From NCBI GenBank assembly GCA_003537575.1, contig DPRS01000044.1:9858-19273 (forward strand): 9,416 nucleotides of DNA. The letters run 5' to 3'. Within the stretch, counting starts at the first letter, position 1. The number at the start of each line of letters is the position of its first letter. The stretch is from Oxalobacteraceae bacterium (GTDB lineage Bacteria > Pseudomonadota > Gammaproteobacteria > Burkholderiales > Burkholderiaceae_D). The position numbers and the translations under genes were made by a program. Positions 1 to 5,590 of the stretch are shown in pieces. The notes beneath the pieces are model-generated. The model ran no database searches. It had not been told where the DNA came from and was given only the letters and a program-made list of their open reading frames with translations.

Positions 1-560
1 GCACCGGAATTCGCGACAGATTCGTCCTTTGGCCTGTACCAGCGCGGATGGAAGGTCGCAACCAGTGGGCCTGAAGTGTCAAGCGCATGACAGCCATCCA
101 GCGCAAACGGCTTCTGCTCCGGCGGCGAGGCGACTTCCCCATTCAGTGTCTGCATGACTGCCGTCCCCATGGAAAGCAGCAATTCGGTCATATGGGCGCA
201 ACCGTTTTTTCCGCCGACACGACGGCGTACCTCGGCACCAAAACCCTTACCGATGCGCACTCCGACCAACTCCGCATAATGCGAAGTGATCGTGCCGCAG
301 ACGCCTTGGTAAGGCACCGCATCGCTCGATGCCTGCACCTCGCGGATTTCGTAAGAAGCATCAACCGTCAGACGCAGCCACATACTGTGCACGGGCTCCC
401 CGCCGGCCCGGCTACCGCCGGGATAATGTACATCCTTCGGCCGCACATCGAGCAGATGGCCTTCGACATCCCACAGGTTGTCTTTTCTACGATAACCCTT
501 GAATGTGATCGTGCGCGTATGGAGGAGCTCCCGCTCCTGGATAGGGGTTGGCAGAGGCAA
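1..560 (-). CDS. DUF2889 domain protein, 3' end outside the window
   Basis: The minus strand encodes 186 residues without a stop before the window edge. The start is TTG at 560-558: an in-frame TGA lies six codons upstream, no ATG or GTG falls between, and an AAAGGAG ribosome site sits about 10 bases before it. Recognisable DUF2889 features, in order, are HTRTITFKGYRRKDNLWDVEG (residues 14-34, abridged: HTRTI...WDVEGHLLD), GEPVHSMWLRLTVD (54-67), the middle segment around ASSDAVPY (77-84), and GGKNGCAHMTELL (116-128). Family members are about 190-220 residues, so little is missing. The biochemical role of DUF2889 is not established and I do not assign one. There are no membrane segments or signal peptide, so it is probably cytoplasmic. 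It is transcribed alone as far as can be seen, with about 500 bases of nearly gene-free DNA upstream. Confidence 0.8.
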   Translation of the reverse strand, partial: MPLPTPIQERELLHTRTITFKGYRRKDNLWDVEGHLLDVRPKDVHYPGGSRAGGEPVHSMWLRLTVDASYEIREVQASSDAVPYQGVCGTITSHYAELVGVRIGKGFGAEVRRRVGGKNGCAHMTELLLSMGTAVMQTLNGEVASPPEQKPFALDGCHALDTSGPLVATFHPRWYRPKDESVANSG

Positions 561-890
561 GGTGTCGCGCTCCTTTCAATGATGACCATCTCCAAAACAA
601 GGCGCCGGAAAGGAAACCGTCCGGACATTACGCTTTTGCTATGGGATGAAACAGATATCAGCGACCAGCAAATGACTGCGGGCCAGAGAAAATTAATTGC
701 TCATAGATTACCATGCGACAATCTTTGTGACTGGCTGCGCAAATTCAAGCGATTGCCTTAATAGCATGTTTGCACAAGATTCCTTCCAGCTATCTTCGTT
801 CATCTGCTTAGAATGACGGCACATTGCATTTCGTTTCTTGACACGCATTACAGATGCAATCAAGCTTCAACTTAATCAACCATTCTTTCG

Positions 891-944
891 CTATTCCAGC
901 GTCAGCAGACGCGCCCGGATGGACGCGGCAAGATTCTTTCTCAT
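891..944 (-). pseudogene. Remnant of AbiEii-like toxin gene (N-terminal 17 codons)
   Basis: A GGAGG ribosome site at about 953-957 precedes an ATG at 944-942, followed by MRKNLAASIRARLLTLE and then TAG. From memory, the pattern KNLAASxRARLLxxA is the characteristic opening of many nucleotidyltransferase-type AbiEii/AbiGii toxins of type IV toxin-antitoxin pairs, which continue with a GEDF..VLTRYALERLLYRL-like segment that I cannot find downstream in any frame. The ATG overlaps a TGA in the preceding frame (ATGA), as commonly occurs between an antitoxin gene and its toxin gene. The final residues of that upstream frame (..YLEALA) could be an antitoxin tail, but they are too short to identify. 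I infer a deleted toxin-antitoxin pair of which only the junction survives. Chance similarity is possible because the match is short. Confidence 0.4.
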
Positions 945-1004
945 GCCAGCGCCTCCAGATACGAGCGCATCACATTAGCGCTCCGGCAAGTCTTGGCGTA
1001 ATTG

Positions 1005-1031
1005 ATAATGCATTATGGGAAAATTTTCCCA
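1005..1031. repeat. Two abutting perfect palindromes
   Basis: ATAATGCATTAT (1005-1016) is a perfect 12-bp palindrome and TGGGAAAATTTTCCCA (1016-1031) a perfect 16-bp palindrome; they share base 1016. A further inverted pair, CTTGG (992-996) and CCAAG (1029-1033), encloses them. They lie 27 bases past the lysR stop codon. Neither has a hairpin loop or T-tract typical of a rho-independent terminator. Protein binding sites or junction debris are both possible. Confidence 0.6.
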
Positions 1032-1057
1032 AGGGCCGCCAAATAGTCTGGGCAAGC

Positions 1058-1954
1058 TCAGGGCAAACTCATTGCCTGCTTTTGTAAAAAATTAATAAAA
1101 GCCCTGGTTACCTCGGGGAGAAACCGGCTGGATTTAACGACGGCAGCGAGACTCAACCTGCCGGTTCTCCAGCCGTCCAGCACACGGACCAGCTTCCCTG
1201 TTGCGATGTATTCAACCACGTTTATTTCAGCCTGACTGCTGATCCCCCTCCCCTCCAGGCACGGCTGCAGTATGAGGCGATTATTCTTGCTGTAAAGCCG
1301 AGGGGATATCTTCACTTCGGCGATGTTATCGGCTTCGTCATACAGGCGAAGCAGGGTTGGCCGTAAGTGTCTGGACTCGCGCACCAGGCATGCATGGTCC
1401 GCAAGGTCGTACGGCGATTGAGGTATCCCGTGCGACTGCAGATATCCAGGGGCAGCCACCAGTATTCCGGACGATTGCAGAATGCTGAATGCAACGACTT
1501 CCTCATCGAAGTCCTGAGTGGCGACCATGAGCGTGACGTCGAAATTTTGAATGTCGGCGTAGTCGACAGGGCCCACAGAAATTTCAGGCAAGATTCCAGG
1601 GTGGAGCGCCATAAAAGTGCCGAGGCGCGGCGCCAAAAACATTTCTGCGACATTCGGCTCGGCTAAAATACGGAGTGGACCAGCAAGCGTTCCAGACTCA
1701 CGCTTCACCCTTGATTCTGCTGCATCCAGTTCTTGCAGTGTTCGCGTCAAGTCCTCAAGATAAAGAACCCCGCTCTGCGTCAATGATACATGCCGCGTTG
1801 TCCGGTGCAACAACTGGACTTTGAGATGGTTTTCAAGATCGGCAACCAGCCTGGACACTTTTGACGGGTCAAGAGATAGCCTCATTCCTGCAGCAGTAAA
1901 GCTGCTCAGTTCCCCGACCGCCTGAAATGCCCGTAACGATAGCAATCTATCCAC
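1058..1954 (-). CDS. LysR-family transcriptional regulator
   Basis: A 298-residue protein of normal LysR length. The start is GTG at 1954-1952: an in-frame TAA lies just upstream, and AAGGG sits 6 bases before the GTG. Residues 1-60 form the winged helix-turn-helix (LLSLRAFQAVGELSSFTAAG, then SKVSRLVADLE at 31-41, then LLHRTTRHVSLTQSG at 48-62). A linker helix follows to about 88, then an effector-binding domain from GPLRILAEP onward. The NYAD-like central motifs of the family are only partly preserved. It is divergent from the amidohydrolase gene with a 124-base shared control region. That arrangement is typical of LysR regulators that control the divergent gene, so I infer that it regulates the amidohydrolase in response to an amide or amino-acid-derived ligand. 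The effector cannot be named from sequence. Confidence 0.93.
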   Translation of the reverse strand: MDRLLSLRAFQAVGELSSFTAAGMRLSLDPSKVSRLVADLENHLKVQLLHRTTRHVSLTQSGVLYLEDLTRTLQELDAAESRVKRESGTLAGPLRILAEPNVAEMFLAPRLGTFMALHPGILPEISVGPVDYADIQNFDVTLMVATQDFDEEVVAFSILQSSGILVAAPGYLQSHGIPQSPYDLADHACLVRESRHLRPTLLRLYDEADNIAEVKISPRLYSKNNRLILQPCLEGRGISSQAEINVVEYIATGKLVRVLDGWRTGRLSLAAVVKSSRFLPEVTRAFINFLQKQAMSLP

Positions 1955-1977
1955 AGCATACCCTTATTAATGCAGAT

Positions 1978-1999
1978 TCCACAAAGGACTTTTGGTGGA
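1978..1999. promoter_or_regulatory. Candidate LysR operator in lysR/amidohydrolase intergenic region
   Basis: TCCAC-N12-GTGGA forms an interrupted inverted repeat (1978-1982 with 1995-1999), extended by one further matching pair after one mismatch. Its right end touches a perfect TATAAT for lysR read on the minus strand (2004-1999), so a bound regulator would block lysR transcription. It lies about 80-100 bases upstream of the amidohydrolase start, a normal activation position for LysR proteins. Site assignment is inference. Confidence 0.5.
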
Positions 2000-2004
2000 T
2001 TATA
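1999..2004 (-). promoter_or_regulatory. lysR -10 box
   Basis: TATAAT on the minus strand, about 45 bases before the lysR GTG. The region 17 bases upstream is not a good -35 match, so the promoter is either weak or helped by another factor. Confidence 0.45.
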
Positions 2005-2010
2005 TCTTTT

Positions 2011-2038
2011 TTGATGTGCAATCCCGCTCTACCATAGC
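2011..2038 (+). promoter_or_regulatory. Weak candidate promoter of the amidohydrolase gene
   Basis: TTGATG (2011-2016) and CATAGC (2033-2038) are separated by 16 bases. The -10 is poor (3 of 6), which would fit a promoter that needs LysR activation. The ribosome site AAAGGG (2068-2073) lies 5 bases before the ATG at 2079. Confidence 0.3.
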
Positions 2039-2078
2039 GTTTCCCACACTGAATCCCATTGCTTTTTAAAGGGTTAAC

Positions 2079-3461
2079 ATGAAATTTTCTCCATCGACTG
2101 TCGCGCTTGCGGTAGCGCTTGCATTCTCCTCGCCACTTTCATACTCGATAAGTCAATCCGCTGATGCCCAGGCCGTACGAGAAGCTGCGCCGGCGCCGAC
2201 GCCTTGGGTAGTAGCAGCAACCGCGCAGGCCGAGAAACAGACTATCGCATTCCGTCATCACATCCACCAACACCCCGAATTAGGCAATCAAGAGGTGAAG
2301 ACAGCGGCCTTTGTAGCTAAACATCTCAAAGCACTGGGGCTGGAAGTGCACACAGGAATTGCGGGCACGGGCGTCGTTGCTGTATTGAAAGGCGGCCTGC
2401 CTGGGCCGACAGTCGGGCTTCGGGCGGATATGGATGCCGTTCCTGGTAAAGAAACTGCAGGACTAGCGTTCGCCAGTCAGGCAAAAGGCATTTTTCAGGG
2501 AAAGGAAGTCGATGTAATGCACGCCTGTGGTCATGACGCGCACACAGCGATGCTCATGGGAGCGGCCACCGTGATGGTCGCAAACAAGGACAAAATTCCT
2601 GGAAATGTGGTTTTCGTATTTCAACCTGCGGAAGAAGGACCGTCCGATATCGATGTATTTGCCAAGGAAAAGAAGTCGTGGGGCGCCAAGCGAATGGTCG
2701 AGGAAGGAATTATTGACCGATTCAAGATCCAGGCGATGTTTGGCGTACATGTCATGTCAAGCGCACACACAGGCGAAATCACGTACAAGGCCGGACCTGC
2801 TCTCAATAGTGCAGACGGCTTCCGTATTCAGATGAGCGGAAAGCAGACTCATGGTTCGATGCCTTGGGCAGGAACGGATCCGATTGTTGCAGCTGCGCAT
2901 ACGATTACAGGCATGCAGACGATTGTGAGCCGCCAGGCGAACCTTTTGCAGGGGATGGGCGTGGTTTCGGTGGGCTCCATTCACGCGGGAAATGCCGGTA
3001 ACATTATCCCGGGTGAGCTTACGATGGAAGGCACCATCCGTTCGAATTCCCCAGATATCCGTAACTCTATGCTGAAGGAACTGCCGGCACTGGTTAAAAA
3101 CACTGCTACGACGCATCATGTCCATGCTGAGGTGAATATCGCTCAAATGATGCCCGTTACGATTAATAACGAGGAACTGACGCATGCAATGGTTCCAGCG
3201 CTGCAACGCGCCTCGAACGGCAAAGCAAAGGAGCTTAAAACCGGCCAGTCGGCATCCGAAGATTTTGCCTATTACGCCGAAAAAGTGCCCGGGCTGTTCG
3301 TGTTTCTTGGCGCCACCCCCCCTGGCAAAGACCTTTCGAAAGTGGCAGCGAACCATCACCCGGCCTTCTTCGTGGATGACGCAACCTTAGCCACAGGCGT
3401 GCGTTCTCACGTAGAGTTCGTGTTGGGCTACGCTGACTGGACAAAGACTAAAAATCGGTAG
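2079..3461 (+). CDS. Secreted M20D-family amidohydrolase (hippurate / indole-acetyl-amino-acid hydrolase-like)
   Basis: A 460-residue zinc amidohydrolase of the M20 peptidase family, D-type, which hydrolyses N-acyl amino acids such as hippurate or indole-acetyl conjugates. Residues 1-30 look like a Sec signal peptide (KFSPS charge, hydrophobic VALAVALAFSSPL, likely cut after SADA or AQA), so it probably acts in the periplasm, unlike the cytoplasmic majority of the family. Mature-domain landmarks are HHIHQHPELGNQE (60-72), GLRADMDAVP (113-122), the metal ligands in HACGHDAH (148-155, C150 and H152), the catalytic and ligand glutamates in PAEEG (183-187), GVHV (222-225), the lid-domain dimer region KQTHGSMPW (255-263), GNIIPGELTMEGTIR (307-321, abridged), ASEDFAYY (392-399) and the last metal His in ANHHPAFFVDD (424-434). 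All expected metal ligands are present, so it should be active. It is divergent from lysR and probably regulated by it. The exact substrate is unknown. Confidence 0.93.
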   Translation: MKFSPSTVALAVALAFSSPLSYSISQSADAQAVREAAPAPTPWVVAATAQAEKQTIAFRHHIHQHPELGNQEVKTAAFVAKHLKALGLEVHTGIAGTGVVAVLKGGLPGPTVGLRADMDAVPGKETAGLAFASQAKGIFQGKEVDVMHACGHDAHTAMLMGAATVMVANKDKIPGNVVFVFQPAEEGPSDIDVFAKEKKSWGAKRMVEEGIIDRFKIQAMFGVHVMSSAHTGEITYKAGPALNSADGFRIQMSGKQTHGSMPWAGTDPIVAAAHTITGMQTIVSRQANLLQGMGVVSVGSIHAGNAGNIIPGELTMEGTIRSNSPDIRNSMLKELPALVKNTATTHHVHAEVNIAQMMPVTINNEELTHAMVPALQRASNGKAKELKTGQSASEDFAYYAEKVPGLFVFLGATPPGKDLSKVAANHHPAFFVDDATLATGVRSHVEFVLGYADWTKTKNR

Positions 3462-3650
3462 TGCGATCCAGAGTTGGGCAAGCCTGGGGCTTGCCCGCCA
3501 AATTAGAAAAGTACGGCGGCAAGTTCCATGATACCGATATCGTCTAGTTCCCAAGGATGCCGTATGCCCCGCTGCCACAGCAGATCGAACAGACGATGAG
3601 AGGGAGTGTCGATGCGTCATGACACATCACCCCAACGCAGTAGCAGAAAT
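3462..3650. other. Short intergenic region with amidohydrolase 3' hairpin
   Basis: Between the amidohydrolase stop and the tRNA terminator I see only the hairpin at 3476-3496. A short plus-strand frame (MPYAPLPQQIEQTMRGSVDA, from about 3560) has no recognisable relatives and no clear ribosome site. Confidence 0.4.
3476..3496 (+). terminator. Hairpin after amidohydrolase gene
   Basis: GGGCAAGCC-TGG-GGCTTGCCC is a perfect 9-bp stem with a 3-base loop, 15 bases after the stop codon. No T-tract follows, so it may act as a weak terminator or mRNA-stabilising 3' end rather than a classical intrinsic terminator. Confidence 0.55.
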
Positions 3651-3681
3651 GAAAATGCCCCAGCCTAAAACAGGCTGAGGC
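3646..3681 (-). terminator. Intrinsic terminator downstream of the tRNA-Cys remnant
   Basis: On the minus strand GCCTCAGCCT-GTTTT-AGGCTGGGGC forms a 10-bp stem with one G-U pair, followed by ATTTTCATTT. It begins 10 bases after the tRNA CCA, the expected place for a tRNA-gene terminator, and supports this having been a genuine tRNA locus. Confidence 0.75.
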
Positions 3682-3691
3682 ATCAGGAATC

Positions 3692-3766
3692 TGGAGGCGA
3701 GGGTCGGAATTGAACCGGCGTCTACGGCTTTGCAAACCGTTGCCCTCCTATGAATCAACCCCTTTT
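3692..3766 (-). pseudogene. Degenerate tRNA-Cys (anticodon GCA), 5' acceptor strand lost
   Basis: Read on the minus strand, the 3' two-thirds is tRNA-Cys. The anticodon arm is ACGGT-TTGCAAA-GCCGT with GCA in the loop, followed by a 4-base variable loop. The T-arm is GCCGG-TTCAATT-CCGAC (one C-A mismatch), then the 3' acceptor strand CCTCGCC, discriminator T (usual for Cys) and encoded CCA. The matching 5' acceptor strand should be GGCGAGG, but the 7 bases at the expected place read AAAAGGG, where only the last three can pair. The D-arm keeps A14-like and GG bases but its stem (GTTG/GGGC) is weak. I conclude it is a pseudo-tRNA, or a tRNA 3' fragment left by recombination; the left break lies around 3745-3766. 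A functional but very divergent tRNA is less likely. Confidence 0.6.
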
Positions 3767-3799
3767 AAGTGCACCACAATTTTTGCCATAAACCGTTGT

Positions 3800-3960
3800 T
3801 CACATTCCTGTTGAAGTTAGCAACTTGGGACGTTCAGGAAATTTAAGTGCCACCAAAGGGTCTTTCTCGAGCATTTTCTGCACATGCTGCTGGAAAAATT
3901 GCGCCATGCCGACCACCTGGATTCCTTGCGAGTGACCGTCGATTACTTTTTGGCGCAAAC
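3800..3960 (-). pseudogene. Orphan C-terminal fragment of an unidentified protein
   Basis: Immediately after the nitroreductase stop, a different minus-strand frame reads about 53 protein-like residues beginning GLRQKVIDGHSQGIQVVGMA, continuing FFQQHVQKMLEKDPLVAL, and ending KFPERPKLLTSTGM before TGA (3802-3800). The amphipathic, charged composition looks like the real C-terminus of a larger protein, but I do not recognise the family. Upstream, the same frame runs antisensically odd sequence through the nitroreductase 3' end, so the true N-terminal part is absent. A TTG at about 3958 preceded by GAGGG could start it as a coupled 52-residue protein, but a truncated gene is more likely. It lies between the MarR-controlled operon and the tRNA-Cys remnant, in line with a recombination scar. 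Confidence 0.45.
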
Positions 3961-3962
3961 CC

Positions 3963-4580
3963 TCACTTATAGGAGAGCACGTCACGCACGGCCCTGCGGG
4001 GCTTTTGGCTAAATTTGCCGGAGCTGGCATGGCCCACCGCGACAAGCATGACGGGCACTTCGCCGGGTGACAAGCCGAATTCCCGTGACACCGCTTCCGG
4101 GTCGAAGCCGCTCATCGGGCACGAGGTCAATCCCATTCCCTCGGCTGCCAGCATCAGGACCATGGCAGCCAGCGAGCCGGAGCGAAAAGCCTCGTCGCGC
4201 TGAAGTTGCGGGTTGCCGGCATGTGCGTCGCGGGCGGCCCTTGCCCAGCTCTCGGCAACTGCCCGCGGAAGCAAGCCTGCATCCACTGCCGGCGCCAGCG
4301 CGGCAGGCAGCTGCTCATATGCTTTCAGCGTCCCGCAAATGATAAAGCTTACGGCAGCATCCCGTATCTTCTGCTGACCGAACGCCGCAGCCGCCAGCCG
4401 CGACTTTGCAGCGAATGAGCGCACTGCAATGAACTTCCAGTTCTGGAAGTTGTAAGCGGAAGGCGCCCTTGTGGCAAGCCGCACGAGTTCTTCGATGGCG
4501 GTGTCCGTGATGACCTGGTTGGCGTCAAAATAATTGGACGATACGCGCGACTCAATGATGGTTCTGATAGCTTCGTTCAT
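3963..4580 (-). CDS. Nitroreductase-family FMN oxidoreductase
   Basis: A 205-residue NAD(P)H-dependent flavoprotein of the nitroreductase family, which reduces nitro-aromatics, quinones or related electrophiles using FMN, usually as a cytoplasmic dimer. Visible landmarks are SRVSSNYF (11-18, in the place of the usual RRSxRxF phosphate-binding motif; the second Arg is missing), APSAYNFQNWKF (39-50, FMN contact), EGMGLTSCPMSGFD (147-160, flavin/nicotinamide site) and a basic tail KPRRAVRDVL. The ATG at 4580-4578 has AAGGAAG upstream. It lies 35 bases downstream of the EamA gene on the same strand, so the two are most likely one operon under the MarR promoter. Operon partner and regulator suggest a role in removing a toxic electrophile. 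Substrate is not determinable from sequence. Confidence 0.88.
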   Translation of the reverse strand: MNEAIRTIIESRVSSNYFDANQVITDTAIEELVRLATRAPSAYNFQNWKFIAVRSFAAKSRLAAAAFGQQKIRDAAVSFIICGTLKAYEQLPAALAPAVDAGLLPRAVAESWARAARDAHAGNPQLQRDEAFRSGSLAAMVLMLAAEGMGLTSCPMSGFDPEAVSREFGLSPGEVPVMLVAVGHASSGKFSQKPRRAVRDVLSYK

Positions 4581-4615
4581 CTATTCTTCCTTGAATGGAT
4601 AGTTCGCCAAAAAAA

Positions 4616-5506
4616 TTAACGGTGAATTGCCTGTACGTCGGCAGGCGCGTGGTCCACGCGGCCGCCCGTGCGCTGCACACCCGCGATGCTTGCCAGGACG
4701 ACCAGCATGCCGAGCAGCGACAAGCCGCCGACAGCCTGGCCGAGCAGCGCCCATCCCAGGATTACCGCTGTCACCGGGCTCAGCAGCCCAAGCGAGGACA
4801 CCGTTACCGGCGGCAGGCGCCCCACCCCGCGAAACCAGAGCGCATAAGCCATCAGTGCACCGAATATCGAAAGATAGGCATAACCAAGGAACTGACTTGG
4901 CGTCAGGGCCGGAAGAGCGGGATCGGCCAGCCAGGCAACGGGGACGAGCATCAACCCGCCCCCCAACAACTGCCAACCCGTGAATGACAGCACGGGCAGG
5001 TTGCTGCGCCAGCGCCGGGCAAGGTAGGTTCCTGCCGCCATGCTGCCTGCTCCTGCCAAGGCTGCAATGATTCCCGCAGGATCCCGGCTTGATTCGGGAG
5101 CCAGGAGCAGCAGCGCCATCCCTGCCACGCCAAGCAAGGCATAGCCCACGGCGAGGCCATGAGGCTTTTGCCGGTCGATTGACCAGGCAAGCGTCATGAC
5201 GAAAAGGGGCTGGATAGCGCCGACCACCGCGGCAAGCCCGCCTGGAAGCCGGTACGCCGCAATAAACAACAGGGCTTGAAAGAATCCGATGTTGAGTGCA
5301 GCCAGCACGGCAAGCCGTCCCCAATCCCGTCGTGCCGGGAGCCGTCTGCCATAGAGGACCAGCAGCAGGCCGGCAGGAAGAGCGCGGAAGACGGCAGCCG
5401 TAACGGGGCGGTCCGGCGGCAACAGTTCCGTCGTCACGATGTAGGTCGATCCCCAGGCAATTGGTGCAAGGGCCGTCAGCAAGGAATCGCGCCAGGTCGC
5501 ATTCAT
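4616..5506 (-). CDS. EamA/DMT-family inner-membrane transporter
   Basis: The gene encodes 296 residues from the ATG at 5506-5504. A longer reading frame begins at 5548, but its extra 14 codons lie inside the promoter and operator region; MNATWRD... begins just before the first helix and is the better start, with a GGGGTGG-like ribosome site. About ten hydrophobic segments are visible (approximately 7-25, 35-52, 62-80, 87-107, 114-135, 142-160, 170-192, 203-222, 233-253, 258-277), arranged as two EamA repeats. Typical features include PIAWGSTYI (15-23) in helix 1, FRALPAG (40-46) in helix 2 and PLFVM (98-102). Members export small metabolites, amino acids or drugs by an exchange or proton-driven mechanism. 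Divergence from marR and the downstream nitroreductase suggest efflux of the inducing compound or its product. The substrate cannot be named. Confidence 0.9.
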   Translation of the reverse strand: MNATWRDSLLTALAPIAWGSTYIVTTELLPPDRPVTAAVFRALPAGLLLVLYGRRLPARRDWGRLAVLAALNIGFFQALLFIAAYRLPGGLAAVVGAIQPLFVMTLAWSIDRQKPHGLAVGYALLGVAGMALLLLAPESSRDPAGIIAALAGAGSMAAGTYLARRWRSNLPVLSFTGWQLLGGGLMLVPVAWLADPALPALTPSQFLGYAYLSIFGALMAYALWFRGVGRLPPVTVSSLGLLSPVTAVILGWALLGQAVGGLSLLGMLVVLASIAGVQRTGGRVDHAPADVQAIHR

Positions 5507-5522
5507 GTTCACCACCCCATTT

Positions 5523-5538
5523 ATCTCGAATTCAAGAT
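5523..5538. promoter_or_regulatory. MarR operator 1
   Basis: ATCTCGAATTCAAGAT, the core of a longer palindrome reaching 5519-5542 with one mismatched pair. It matches operator 2 at 14 of 16 positions and lies over the EamA -10 region and the -35 region of marR, so binding would block both promoters. Confidence 0.75.
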
Positions 5539-5558
5539 AAATTCTCATGTCTTATAAT
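5531..5558 (+). promoter_or_regulatory. Promoter of marR
   Basis: A perfect TATAAT (5553-5558) with a weak -35 TTCAAG (5531-5536) at 16-base spacing. Transcription would start about 5565, inside operator 2. Confidence 0.55.
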
Positions 5559-5568
5559 CTTGAAGTCA
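5540..5568 (-). promoter_or_regulatory. Promoter of the EamA-nitroreductase operon
   Basis: On the minus strand TTGACT (5568-5563) is followed after 17 bases by GAGAAT (5545-5540), 5 of 6 and 4 of 6 matches to the sigma-70 consensus. Both elements are overlapped or flanked by the palindromic operators. Confidence 0.55.
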
Positions 5569-5572
5569 AGAT
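5557..5572. promoter_or_regulatory. MarR operator 2
   Basis: ATCTTGAAGTCAAGAT: two perfect 7-base inverted arms around a 2-base centre. It starts exactly 34 bp from operator 1. It covers the expected marR transcription start and the EamA -35 box (TTGACT on the minus strand), fitting autorepression plus control of the exporter operon. Confidence 0.75.
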
Positions 5573-5590
5573 AAAATTGGAGTCATGGCG

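Larger units (their letters stand above)
561..1057. other. Gene-poor stretch between DUF2889 gene and lysR
   Basis: Nearly 500 bases without a convincing intact gene. It holds the 5' leader of the DUF2889 gene, a 17-codon toxin-like remnant at 891-944, and two palindromes at 1005-1031 just past the lysR stop. The plus-strand frame 854-1087 runs antisense into lysR and resembles nothing I know. A 31-codon minus-strand frame starting with MNEDSWKESC (roughly 723-818) also has no recognisable relatives and no good ribosome site. The stretch looks like decayed DNA; base composition is lower in GC than the right third of the window. Confidence 0.5.

Noticed and set aside
87..761. Plus-strand frame of 224 codons
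   Set aside because: It is antisense to the DUF2889 gene, whose protein has recognisable family motifs; the plus-strand product has none.
723..818. 31-codon minus-strand frame (MNEDSWKESC...)
   Set aside because: It is too short, without a ribosome site and without recognisable relatives.
854..1087. Plus-strand frame of 77 codons
   Set aside because: It has no recognisable motifs or good ribosome site and runs antisense into the lysR 3' end.
4581..5324. Minus-strand frame of 247 codons overlapping the EamA gene
   Set aside because: It is a shifted frame of the transporter gene, rich in Arg, Gly and Pro, without motifs.
5507..5548. N-terminal extension of the EamA protein from the longer frame
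   Set aside because: The extra 14 codons overlap the palindromic operator and the inferred transcription start; the ATG at 5506 gives a normal first helix.
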